IMG/VR virus record: IMGVR_UViG_3300043450_000154
Location: 1 to 28,755 of that record
DNA length: 28,755 nt
Origin: a virus
Direction: 5' to 3' (one strand)
The position numbers were made by a program, and so were the translations under genes. The number at the start of each line of letters is the position of its first letter. Position 1 is the stretch's first letter. This document shows, piece by piece, positions 1 to 6,162 of the stretch. The notes below the pieces were generated by a model that had not been told where the DNA came from, did no database searches, and saw only the letters and a list, made by a program, of their open reading frames with translations.

Positions 1-163
1 CCTTTTCATAAAAACATTTAAATTCTATTTCGTTGGAATTTGTAAAATAAACAAACGTGTGATAATCTGGAAGTTTCTCTTCTAATTGTTTCTGTATAGT
101 GTTATAAATTTCATTAGTCACACCACCACGATTGATGCCCATTAAAAAAATTGGTTTTGCCAT
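1..163 (-). CDS. Partial hypothetical protein (N-terminal part, runs off the window)
   Basis: Reading on the minus strand from the ATG at 163 gives an open frame to the window edge, about 54 residues, beginning MAKPIFLMGINRGGVTNE. It is the last gene visible in the leftward operon and starts just after the stop of the phosphoesterase gene, with an A-rich stretch in front of the ATG. The N-terminus reads like a beta strand followed by a glycine-rich turn, but I do not recognise the family. The other phosphoesterase copy, at 28505-28755, is followed at the same spacing by an unrelated gene, so this gene is the one that differs between the two contexts. No function is assigned. Confidence 0.6.
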   Translation of the reverse strand, partial: MAKPIFLMGINRGGVTNEIYNTIQKQLEEKLPDYHTFVYFTNSNEIEFKCFYEK

Positions 164-418
164 ATTTTTAGGTGTTTGAATAAATTGCTTGAAAATCAGG
201 TGCAATGTAATTGCGCTCTTTTTCCTTCACTTCACGAATGAAATTTAGTCGCATTAAATAACCGCCGATCGGTTTACCATACGCACCTCTTTCGATATGC
301 CAACCAAAAGCTCCATCGGTAAACTCGTCTTTGTAAGTTGATGTTCTAATATCGTGTTGGATGCGTTGCTTCACTTCGTAAGGTGATGTTGGACTGATTG
401 TTTCTTTGATATTGATGT
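161..418. repeat. Copy A of a diverged repeat (3' part of the phosphoesterase gene)
   Basis: This stretch aligns without gaps to 28498-28755 at a constant offset of 28337 bases. I count about 28 mismatches by hand, mostly at third codon positions. Similarity starts at the start codon of the downstream gene and reaches the window end, so copy B is cut by the window. Beyond position 161 the two flanks are unrelated. Confidence 0.85.
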
Positions 419-1043
419 GATGGTAAAGTTCGTGAACGTGCCCCATCCAAAGAACATCGGCACCGTCAACCTGTGCGCCCATGCGTTGGTGTTGAATAAC
501 TCCCTTTGTTACCACACCACCGCCACCGTGCCCGTGGTGGTATTTTAGTTTGAAGTTGATTTGAGCCGTTGAACTTGGACGGCTAACAGTAAACACAATC
601 CAACCGGCATAACCACCATTCAAAACATTTGCACCTGTTTTGTAATTGAGCAAAGAAACGAACCGCTCGGTGAGGTCTATTTCGTGGCGTTTGCTCACTG
701 CCGTTTCATGATTACCGTACCCCACAAAAAGTAAATGGTCGGCATATTTTGCCCACCATTCAACTGCTTCGTTAACAACCAAGTCAAAGTAATTACCGCC
801 TTGATGTTCAGGCCTAATATCGTCTTTGCTCGCACGCTTGTCGTACTTTCCTTGCATGATACAAAAGAAATCACCATTGATTAGGATTTTAGCACCCAGG
901 TTAATGGCTTTCTCGATGTGTTCTTGGAGTAGGTCACGACGGCATTTAGGATGATCGAAGTGCAAATCGGAAAGCAGAAGGAACTGATCTCCGTCGGTGC
1001 ATCGGATTGAAACGATGTTGCGCCCGTACTTGGTTGTTTCCAT
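168..1043 (-). CDS. Calcineurin-like metallophosphoesterase
   Basis: The 291-residue protein carries the full set of metal-binding motifs of the calcineurin-like phosphoesterase superfamily in order: D26-x-H28, G57-D58, G110-N-H112-E, H170-G-H172 and G201-H-x-H204. Members hydrolyse phosphomono- or phosphodiesters using two metal ions, and phage versions can act on DNA ends, RNA or nucleotides, so the substrate is open. The start is the ATG inside a TTTCCATGG junction (plus-strand reading), 2 bases after the upstream stop. A diverged second copy of its 3' end occupies 28505-28755. Its proximity to nuclease and recombination genes is compatible with a nucleic-acid role, but that is inference. 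Confidence 0.88.
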   Translation of the reverse strand: METTKYGRNIVSIRCTDGDQFLLLSDLHFDHPKCRRDLLQEHIEKAINLGAKILINGDFFCIMQGKYDKRASKDDIRPEHQGGNYFDLVVNEAVEWWAKYADHLLFVGYGNHETAVSKRHEIDLTERFVSLLNYKTGANVLNGGYAGWIVFTVSRPSSTAQINFKLKYHHGHGGGGVVTKGVIQHQRMGAQVDGADVLWMGHVHELYHHINIKETISPTSPYEVKQRIQHDIRTSTYKDEFTDGAFGWHIERGAYGKPIGGYLMRLNFIREVKEKERNYIAPDFQAIYSNT

Positions 1044-1045
1044 GG

Positions 1046-1315
1046 TTAATTACCTTTGGTTTTATGTCTTAACATTGAAGGGTAATTCTCTTCATGTTCT
1101 GCTTTACGCTTTAATTCATAAAATTCCTTGGATGAAGCAAGCAATTTAATAACATCGTCATCGTTTATTCCAAACGCTTTTTTTAAATTTTCACAAGTGA
1201 TAGTAAGTATATCTTGAATGCAGAAATTATCACTATCAAAGTCAAAATTATTTGAATAACATTCGGTTCTTTGTTCACTATTTGTTTCCAAAGATATTTT
1301 TACTACTTTTTCCAT
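1046..1315 (-). CDS. Hypothetical protein, 89 residues
   Basis: Small acidic protein starting MEKVVKISLETNSEQ. It is soluble by composition, with no membrane segment and no motif I recognise; the middle is rich in Asp and Asn (NNFDFDSDNF) and the C-terminal third (residues 45-80) looks helical and charged. It sits in a run of five short genes (1046-2200) with gaps of 2 bases or overlaps, so it is surely co-transcribed. The start is the ATG of the recurring TAACCATGG junction, where the upstream gene's TAA ends 2 bases before this ATG. Possibly one of the small early accessory proteins phages carry; no function can be read from sequence. Confidence 0.7.
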   Translation of the reverse strand: MEKVVKISLETNSEQRTECYSNNFDFDSDNFCIQDILTITCENLKKAFGINDDDVIKLLASSKEFYELKRKAEHEENYPSMLRHKTKGN

Positions 1316-1317
1316 GG

Positions 1318-1506
1318 TTAAAGTTTTACGTTTTGGAAAGCTTCCTCAACAGTCTTATCTGCAAAGCCTAACCTATAAGTCATGAAGTGCGTTTCATAAA
1401 TAAACTTTTCAAGGTCAGGATAACCGCCAGTGTACGGATATTCAACGGTCATTGTGGTGGTTTCCTCATTGGTTTTTCTCACCACTGATATTGTAATTGT
1501 TTCCAT
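1318..1506 (-). CDS. Hypothetical protein, 62 residues
   Basis: Very small protein beginning METITISVVRKTNEE. The pattern is strand-rich at residues 1-23, then an aromatic turn (YPYTGGYPD), then one helix. There are no cysteines and no membrane segment. It lies 2 bases from both neighbours in the compact early operon and shares with them the TAACCATGGAAA stop-start junction. I do not recognise the family. Support for its being real is the exact packing between two other open frames and the A-rich translation start; there is no homology-type evidence. Confidence 0.6.
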   Translation of the reverse strand: METITISVVRKTNEETTTMTVEYPYTGGYPDLEKFIYETHFMTYRLGFADKTVEEAFQNVKL

Positions 1507-1508
1507 GG

Positions 1509-1883
1509 TTATGATTTAATGATTGAAAGATAATACTTTGCGTCTTTACTTTCGCTTTCTTCGTAGTTTTTTAACAGGATAGTTTTGAACTTCAATAGTT
1601 CTGCCTTGTCTATTTTTGTGGATTTTAAGAAAGCTTTGTGGTAAGGTCGGAATGCAATCTTGGATGCAAAGGTGTGGATGGTTTGGGATATTTGGATTAA
1701 CTCTTCCTTGACTGCAATAAACCGCTTTAATACTTCCTCGTCTTCAAAGCGTTCGTTTTTCAGTTGGCTTCGGTATTCTTTGAGCGATGCACGGTAGTTG
1801 TGCAACCATTCAAACCATTCCAGTTCCTGACCTACTTCAAAGCCAAATCGATTGTATTTGTATTTGTCAAATGGATGGGTCAT
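1509..1883 (-). CDS. Hypothetical protein, 124 residues
   Basis: The protein is charged and helix-rich, with aromatic residues near the N-terminus (YKYNRFGFEVGQELEWFEWL) and a long predicted coiled region at residues 30-75. No catalytic motif is visible. Its ATG at 1883 overlaps the 3' end of the DUF1064 gene by 4 bases (stop and start share ATGA), indicating coupled translation with that nuclease-like protein. The pairing may mean a functional link, but that is inference only. I do not recognise a family. Confidence 0.65.
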   Translation of the reverse strand: MTHPFDKYKYNRFGFEVGQELEWFEWLHNYRASLKEYRSQLKNERFEDEEVLKRFIAVKEELIQISQTIHTFASKIAFRPYHKAFLKSTKIDKAELLKFKTILLKNYEESESKDAKYYLSIIKS

Positions 1884-2200
1884 GTTTCCGTAATTGTAAT
1901 TTGGTGTTGGTTTTCGATTAGTTTCTTTTTCAGTTTGTACAACGGCGTTCTCATTCCCTTCACGTCTTCAATAATAGTCTTACTTAGCGTTTTGTCGTAG
2001 TAAACGAAGTCTGCTTTGTACGTGAACATTTTTTTGCCGTCTAAAGCGAAGACAAAGGGCGTCTGAAGGTGTAAGTCCAGTATCTCCCCGATCTTCGCTC
2101 TAAGCGTCAAAGAAACGTATCTATCGGCTTCCTTCTTACTATCGAAGGTGATGCCGTCAATAATTGTTTTCTTGTTGTTGTATTTTGAGCGTTTGATCAT
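1880..2200 (-). CDS. DUF1064 protein, PD-(D/E)XK nuclease-like
   Basis: The 106-residue sequence matches the DUF1064 phage family from memory: an NKKTIIDGITFDSKKEADRY opening, then a hydrophobic strand, then KADFVYYD and IIEDVKG followed by a Lys-rich helix. The conserved E of KKEAD, the D of ADF and the E-x-K of EDVK fit the catalytic core of the PD-(D/E)XK nuclease fold. Members of this family are usually encoded among phage replication and recombination genes, and their activity is mostly untested. Here it follows a tRNA gene and lies in the same direction as the ERF annealing protein further upstream, so a DNA end-processing role is plausible. Length is normal for the family. Confidence 0.8.
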   Translation of the reverse strand: MIKRSKYNNKKTIIDGITFDSKKEADRYVSLTLRAKIGEILDLHLQTPFVFALDGKKMFTYKADFVYYDKTLSKTIIEDVKGMRTPLYKLKKKLIENQHQITITET

Positions 2201-2212
2201 GGATTTAATTTG

Positions 2213-2294
2213 CAGTTAGGGTAGGATTCGAACCTACTTTTAAGATTTTGTAGTTTCATCTAAAAACCTCGCGTAACCATTTCGCCACCTAACT
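2213..2294 (-). tRNA. tRNA, class II-like; Ser(AGA) or Leu(UAG) unresolved
   Basis: Read on the minus strand, the acceptor stem is AGTTAGG paired with CCTAACT (7 of 7). The T arm is GTAGG-TTCGAAT-CCTAC with a canonical loop, and a short D arm GCG...CGC follows T8-G9. The anticodon region pairs best as GGTTT-TTAGATG-AAACT, giving anticodon AGA (Ser), and the discriminator base is G, also serine-like. Canonical spacing from the D stem instead puts TAG (Leu) in place but with a poor anticodon stem. The variable region is about 14 bases, fitting class II tRNAs. No CCA is encoded. It lies between two protein genes and is probably processed from the same transcript. Confidence 0.8.
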
Positions 2295-2303
2295 GTTGTT
2301 TTG

Positions 2304-2540
2304 TTATGCTTCAATCTTTTGGATTGTTATCCGGTAGTCATAACCAACACCACCAACTGAAAATTCAGTATCGCTGGATTTAAAAAATGCAACCATTTTG
2401 TCGTGATGATAGATGATTTCAAATTTGTCACACTGTTCTACGAAATTCATTTCAGTAACTTCTTGTGAAAGGCAGTGATAATTCAATTCAGTGCCGATGT
2501 GCGCTTGCATTGGTACGCGTTTTACGATGTAATTTGTCAT
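2304..2540 (-). CDS. Hypothetical protein, 78 residues, first gene of an early unit
   Basis: Small soluble protein starting MTNYIVKRVPMQAHIGTEL and ending in strand-like segments (FSVGGVGYDYRITIQKI). I do not recognise a family. It is the first gene after the promoter at 2560-2590. The start at 2540 is fixed by the CTTATG found at the same place in two other leaders in this window. The tRNA and the DUF1064 gene follow, so it is likely expressed early and strongly. The two histidine pairs (for example IIYHHDK) are not in a recognisable metal site. Confidence 0.7.
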   Translation of the reverse strand: MTNYIVKRVPMQAHIGTELNYHCLSQEVTEMNFVEQCDKFEIIYHHDKMVAFFKSSDTEFSVGGVGYDYRITIQKIEA

Positions 2541-2559
2541 AAGTTTGTTTTTGGTATTA

Positions 2560-2590
2560 CAAAGATAGTAATGAAAATCAATTGTGCAAA
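2560..2590 (-). promoter_or_regulatory. Promoter, Bacteroidota type (early P1)
   Basis: On the minus strand TTTG (2590-2587) is followed by exactly 19 bases and then TATCTTTG (2567-2560). This fits the Bacteroidota housekeeping consensus TTTG-N19-TAnnTTTG. Downstream reads TAATACCAAAAACAAACTT before the ATG, nearly the same as in the promoters at 7581 and 9068. Confidence 0.85.
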
Positions 2591-2596
2591 TTATTT

Positions 2597-3361
2597 TTAA
2601 AAAGGTTGGTTTCTTTTTTCAAAATAGTTAACCAGGAGCGGTGTCTTTTCGTATGCTGCCACAAAATGATCTTTGCTTACGGGTTCATGGTACATCAATT
2701 CCGTTCTCAAATCGGATTCTGTTGGAAACTGATCAAAGAAAAGCTTGCACGCATAGGCGCACGCACTGGCGTTGTTGCGGAAGTCGGTCGGGTCACCAGT
2801 TCGTGATACCAAGGAACCGAGCATGATCGTTAGGTTTAACCGGCTAGCCATTTCGAAACAGTAATCCTTTTGCTCTTTCAAAAGTCCGTAGCTGTGGTGC
2901 ACGTAGATTGCTTCGTAGGTAACCGCTCCGAAGTCAAAGAACTTGGCCATATCCCGGTTGTTTTCATGGTATTGCCGGTAGGAAGAAATAATCCATGCTT
3001 TGCGTTGAGCCATGGAGTAATTGATGTTGTATTTCTTTTCCTCGGTTTGTAGTGCCGGCAGTTGGTGGATGGTTTGGTGTGACTTGTTGAACCGGACCAT
3101 GTACTGGGAAACCCACTGGATGATCAACCGGATTGAAGGCTTGAATGAATCGGTTGCATTTCTACGGCCAAACTTCAAAGCTTCTTCGAACTGATCTGTT
3201 GTGAGGGAGTGATACACTTCCAGGTCTTCGTGGAGTGTTTGCACCTGGCGTATTAGGTTATCATCGATGCCTACGTTGTTTCCAAAATAGGAGTAAAGAT
3301 TTAGGAGCTGATTGGTTAGGAACTTGATTGCTTCCTTTTTTTCCATTTGTTTGATAGTCAT
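2597..3361 (-). CDS. Hypothetical protein, 254 residues, possible replication accessory
   Basis: Mostly helical protein (MTIKQMEKKEAIKFLTNQLL) with no Walker motif, zinc site or membrane segment that I can see. The central part (residues 110-165) is rich in aromatic residues and histidines. It follows the winged-helix gene at 3368-4126 with a 6-base gap, and the pair forms one unit driven from the leader at 4127-4237. In many phages an initiator-like winged-helix protein is followed by a helicase loader, but this protein lacks the AAA+ signature, so that role is not supported directly. The promoter at 2560-2590 lies just past its stop. Confidence 0.6.
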   Translation of the reverse strand: MTIKQMEKKEAIKFLTNQLLNLYSYFGNNVGIDDNLIRQVQTLHEDLEVYHSLTTDQFEEALKFGRRNATDSFKPSIRLIIQWVSQYMVRFNKSHQTIHQLPALQTEEKKYNINYSMAQRKAWIISSYRQYHENNRDMAKFFDFGAVTYEAIYVHHSYGLLKEQKDYCFEMASRLNLTIMLGSLVSRTGDPTDFRNNASACAYACKLFFDQFPTESDLRTELMYHEPVSKDHFVAAYEKTPLLVNYFEKRNQPF

Positions 3362-3367
3362 AGTTTT

Positions 3368-4126
3368 TTATTTAATGATTTTGCTTGCTACAAATTCGGC
3401 TATTTCATCGGCGGTCATGTTGCTTGTGGTTAGTCGGTTCTCTTTGGGTTTGTTTACTTTGTTGAGGTCGACAATCTTTATCCAGTGGGCAAAGTGCTTG
3501 AATGAATCGCTTTTGAAGTGGTACATTTTTGTTTCTAGTTCTTGGTAGTTCACAAAGGTATCAACTGCAGCTCGTATTTGCTCCACTGGGTAACCGGTTG
3601 CTTGCTTGATGTTGTGAAGGTGAAGCTCCAATTGTTCGTTGATGTAGTCTTTGCAGTCGGTAGGTTTCAAATTTTGGAAACTTTCCTTAATACTACTACT
3701 ACTATTAGTATTCTTTTTATTTTTGATTCTTTCTTCTTTCTTATTTATGTGCACGGATTCGATAAAATTTTTTGATAGCATTTGTTCATTTTCTTTTATC
3801 GCATTCGTTTCGAATTGTGAAATGCTAAACGGATTCGCTAAAATTTTTTTATCGAATGTGATTCGAATAATGGGTGCTTGGTTCTTTTTTCCGGGCTCTA
3901 AAATTGCTATCAATCCCTTTGCTTGCAATCCTTCCAGGGTACGGTAATAGGTAGGATTTGATAGGTTCAAATGTGCCGAGGTTGTACGGGTAGGCAAACC
4001 AAATAACTCCGATTTAAGCGTGTTTTGTAGGTTGATAATAACGAACATCAAGGCGATCTCATTCGTCGTTAATATGCCTTCCTTAATGATCGAATTAAGG
4101 CGAAAATTGTAATCGATTAGGTTCAT
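3368..4126 (-). CDS. Winged-helix DNA-binding protein, replication-initiator-like
   Basis: The N-terminal 100 residues look like a winged helix: helices around TTNEIALMFVIINLQ, a recognition-helix-like TSAHLNLSNPTYYRTLEGL, then a wing with GLIAILEPGKKNQAPIIRITF. A Lys/Asn/Ser-rich linker follows (residues 125-150, including a run of Ser from an ACT microsatellite near 3690-3705), then a helical C-terminal domain. This arrangement resembles phage replication initiators and DnaD-like proteins, but the family is not certain. The gene is first in its unit and has an unusual structured leader of about 95 bases, suggesting autoregulation or translational control. Confidence 0.65.
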   Translation of the reverse strand: MNLIDYNFRLNSIIKEGILTTNEIALMFVIINLQNTLKSELFGLPTRTTSAHLNLSNPTYYRTLEGLQAKGLIAILEPGKKNQAPIIRITFDKKILANPFSISQFETNAIKENEQMLSKNFIESVHINKKEERIKNKKNTNSSSSIKESFQNLKPTDCKDYINEQLELHLHNIKQATGYPVEQIRAAVDTFVNYQELETKMYHFKSDSFKHFAHWIKIVDLNKVNKPKENRLTTSNMTADEIAEFVASKIIK

Positions 4127-4237
4127 AAATAATAAACCCCACCAAGAACGGTATAGCGGTACACGTCCAAGGCAGGGCCATTAGTTTTTATTGTAGGCAA
4201 ATCCGCTAATTTGCTTTTGTTTCTTGGTGTAAAGATA
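4127..4237 (-). promoter_or_regulatory. Leader with weak promoter and closed RNA stem
   Basis: The minus strand holds TATCTTTA (4237-4230), a near match to TAnnTTTG, with only a partial upstream element (TTATTGAC). The transcript should begin near CACCAAGAA (4229-4221). That 9-base segment is perfectly complementary to TTCTTGGTG at 4148-4140, 16 bases ahead of the start codon. Inside lie a perfect hairpin GCAAAT-TAGCGG-ATTTGC (4214-4197), a GGC/GCC mini-hairpin and a GTGTA/TATAC hairpin. A 28-codon upstream frame (4181-4095) overlaps the gene start. Confidence 0.5.
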
Positions 4238-4266
4238 ACACCATTTTTTGATTGTCAATAAATTAG

Positions 4267-4545
4267 TTATGCGAAATCTAATGACAACTGTTCAAAAGTC
4301 TTTTTTGGGCGATAATATTCTCCCGTTCCAAAATCATATTGAAACCAGTTATTTGAAAACTTCTTCCAAAAAGTATCTTCATTGATCTGCATAATATTCC
4401 CAGCGCAATCATTGCATTTAGTGTGCTTTTTCGGGCAATTATGATACACAGCTTCACACCCAGGATCTGGACAAACTTTAATTAATCCAAGACCTCGCAT
4501 AACAGCACCTATATTTGATTGCGGTTTTTGTGGTAAATAATTCAT
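4267..4545 (-). CDS. Small zinc-ribbon-like protein, 92 residues
   Basis: Residues 25-47 hold a dense set of possible zinc ligands: C25, C30, H35, C37, H41, C44 and C47 (CPDPGC...HNCPKKHTKCNDC). The rest is a hydrophilic aromatic tail. Such short zinc-binding proteins occur widely in phages and can bind nucleic acids or host enzymes, but the role is unknown. The next upstream gene (4579-4788) also ends in a Cys-x-x-Cys (CFGCGS), although that single pair is not a full zinc site. The gene lies upstream of the structured leader with a 33-base gap before it. Confidence 0.7.
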   Translation of the reverse strand: MNYLPQKPQSNIGAVMRGLGLIKVCPDPGCEAVYHNCPKKHTKCNDCAGNIMQINEDTFWKKFSNNWFQYDFGTGEYYRPKKTFEQLSLDFA

Positions 4546-4578
4546 GTTTTTCTTGTATTTGTCTTGTCAGTTTAAACC

Positions 4579-4788
4579 TTACGAACCGCATCCAAAACAT
4601 TCAAAGTTGGAGTCATCGGGCCGAACCGGCTCAACCTTGCCAATCAATTGCTTGATCTCAAAGATTTGCTGCCGGATATTGAACTGTTCATCAGTCATCG
4701 TTCCATCCAGTTGATTTTCTAGGTAGGACATTTTCCACTTCAAAGCTTCAACGTCTTGTTGGTTTTGTGGTTTTTGGTAGTTACTCAT
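4579..4788 (-). CDS. Hypothetical protein, 69 residues, C-terminal CxxC
   Basis: A helix-rich short protein (EALKWKMSYLENQLDGTMTDEQFNIRQQIFEIKQLIGKV cannot be given whole, but its pattern at residues 14-51 suggests a helical hairpin or coiled coil) ending in FECFGCGS. The terminal CxxC could contribute to a metal site or disulphide in an oligomer. It begins 3 bases after the stop of the next gene upstream. I do not recognise the family. Confidence 0.65.
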   Translation of the reverse strand: MSNYQKPQNQQDVEALKWKMSYLENQLDGTMTDEQFNIRQQIFEIKQLIGKVEPVRPDDSNFECFGCGS

Positions 4789-4791
4789 TTT

Positions 4792-5028
4792 CTATTCGTT
4801 TAAAAGTATTGATCCATTGTTACTATCCGGAAAGAATCCACTGGATGCGCGGCTGCGCTCGGTGGCCTTCACATAGTCAACCTCAACCTTTGCTGAATTA
4901 ACAATCACCTGGGCAATATCGGCGATGGCTTTCGCACGATCTAACTCCAACGGTTTTTCTTCATCCAACAAAGCTTCCATAGTCGCAAACAAATGGTTGC
5001 GTAAGTCTTCAATTTTGTTCTTTGGCAT
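4792..5028 (-). CDS. Conserved phage protein next to HNH gene (unknown function)
   Basis: The 78-residue protein has the pattern IEDLRNHLFATMEALLDEE...AKAIADIAQVIVNSAKVEVDY, which I recognise as a small conserved phage protein also found in proteobacterial phages, usually beside an HNH endonuclease or DNA-binding gene. No biochemical function is known to me. It is all helical. Its start codon lies within the 3' end of the HNH gene (overlap of 20 bases), so the two are coupled in translation. The same pairing in distant phages suggests they work together or travel as a cassette. Confidence 0.75.
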   Translation of the reverse strand: MPKNKIEDLRNHLFATMEALLDEEKPLELDRAKAIADIAQVIVNSAKVEVDYVKATERSRASSGFFPDSNNGSILLNE

Positions 5029-5629
5029 TGATTTTCTTTTTTAGTTTTGATAATACTTTCATTGTGAATTGTAACTCGGGATCGTATCGTTGAATGGTAT
5101 TTTTCAACATCAATTCCCTTCGCGTTACAAGGATTAAATTTTCGATGATTAGGTTTTGTCTATTCCCATCTTTGAATATCACCGCACTTCCTTTGGGTAC
5201 TTCGCCGTGGTGTTGGTTCCAAATGTGGACGTGCTTTTGAATAAACTTGCCATTGACTTTGATCATTGTGTACCCTTCAACATCCACTCGCTCCGATCCA
5301 TCCGGCTTCCAATTTGGTGGCTTTGCTCCCTTCTTGAACATGGTAGCTTTGCACTTTTCGTAAATCTCGGGTGCCATCTTCTTTCCATAGTTCATAGGTT
5401 TTTCTCCCTTCTTAAACCGGTGCGCCTTTCCTAACTCACTTAATTCCCTGGCTTGTTTCTTTAATTCGTCAGACTTAAACTTTGGGTCCTTCTTCAATTT
5501 AAGACGGAATACGAGGTTGTAAATGGCTGATAGGGAAACTCCTACGTGCTGTGCGACTTCCCTCGTGTACTGGATTGGATAGTGTTTGACGATGTAATCA
5601 ATCTGTTCCGGCTTCAATCTTCTTGGCAT
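5009..5629 (-). CDS. HNH endonuclease with N-terminal HTH
   Basis: From the ATG at 5629 the protein has 206 residues. Residues 5-45 form a helix-turn-helix (EQIDYIVKHYP...AQHVGVSLSAIYNLV). Residues 130-165 carry an HNH_3-type core: H133-x-H135-IW, HHGEVPKGS, FKDGNRQN and ENL. In the subtype with FKDGN the usual middle histidine is replaced, as seen in related phage proteins. The frame is open up to 5647 with a TTG, but the ATG 18 bases in is preferred. It overlaps the gene upstream by 32 bases. It may be a homing-type or DNA-processing nuclease with sequence-specific binding through the HTH; being built into an operon argues against a free-standing intruder. Confidence 0.82.
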   Translation of the reverse strand: MPRRLKPEQIDYIVKHYPIQYTREVAQHVGVSLSAIYNLVFRLKLKKDPKFKSDELKKQARELSELGKAHRFKKGEKPMNYGKKMAPEIYEKCKATMFKKGAKPPNWKPDGSERVDVEGYTMIKVNGKFIQKHVHIWNQHHGEVPKGSAVIFKDGNRQNLIIENLILVTRRELMLKNTIQRYDPELQFTMKVLSKLKKKINAKEQN

Positions 5630-5963
5630 CTTCAAATTGTCTTTCAATATCGTTCAACACTTCTTCAAGCACCATGTACTGGGATGGGTGCCACGTCGAC
5701 AAACAACTTGTTACCTTATCAATCCCGCGACTGATCAATAGCATATCCTCTTCGTTCTCGTTGTAGAACACACCGATAAAGTGATTAAGAATTGACATTA
5801 AATTGAAGGACAAAGATTGGCACTGGTTCTTGATCGCCTGACGATATACCGGTGTTCCTTTTAGGTCATCCATACTTTCGGCAAGTGATTGCATAAGTAC
5901 GATGTTTCTGAAAAACGCAAGCTTAAACTTGTCGTTATCTAGTGGGTGTTTAGTTGTTTCCAT
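5598..5963 (-). CDS. Hypothetical protein, 121 residues
   Basis: Helix-rich protein (METTKHPLDNDKFKLAFFRN) with hydrophobic heptads but no true membrane segment, and no catalytic motif. It overlaps both neighbours: 14 bases with the gene upstream and 32 with the HNH gene downstream. This level of overlap suggests a fixed early cassette. I do not recognise a family. The composition (Leu, Ile, Met-rich helices with acidic C-terminus) would fit a small helical bundle that binds a partner protein. Confidence 0.65.
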   Translation of the reverse strand: METTKHPLDNDKFKLAFFRNIVLMQSLAESMDDLKGTPVYRQAIKNQCQSLSFNLMSILNHFIGVFYNENEEDMLLISRGIDKVTSCLSTWHPSQYMVLEEVLNDIERQFEDAKKIEAGTD

Positions 5964-6162
5964 TTAGTTTTTGATTTAAGCGTCTACAAAGGTCATCAAC
6001 AAAAGACATTTCTTCAAGGTTTTCGCATCGAGCTGCGTGTTTCTTTTTGAAAAGGTCTATCATTTTCACCAACGCATCACGATGTTTTGGTTGATTGGAT
6101 TGGTTTTGAATGATACGGTTCATCGAATCGTAGTCATTGATTATTGGCTTAAACGATTTCAT
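5950..6162 (-). CDS. Hypothetical protein, 70 residues
   Basis: Small basic protein beginning MKSFKPIINDYDSMNRIIQN. It reads as two helices with a Lys-rich stretch in the middle (LFKKKHAARCENL). It shares ATGA with the upstream gene (4-base overlap) and overlaps the downstream gene by 14 bases, so it is translated as part of the chain. No family is recognised. A nucleic-acid-binding role would fit the charge, but that is only a guess. Confidence 0.6.
   Translation of the reverse strand: MKSFKPIINDYDSMNRIIQNQSNQPKHRDALVKMIDLFKKKHAARCENLEEMSFVDDLCRRLNQKLNGNN

Noticed and set aside
161-418. Terminal redundancy of a circular or permuted genome
   Set aside because: The two ends differ at about 28 of 258 positions and the flanking genes are unrelated, so they are not simple repeated ends.
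3690-3712. Short ACT/AGT microsatellite
   Set aside because: It encodes a run of serines in a linker of the winged-helix protein and is too short to suggest phase variation with any confidence.
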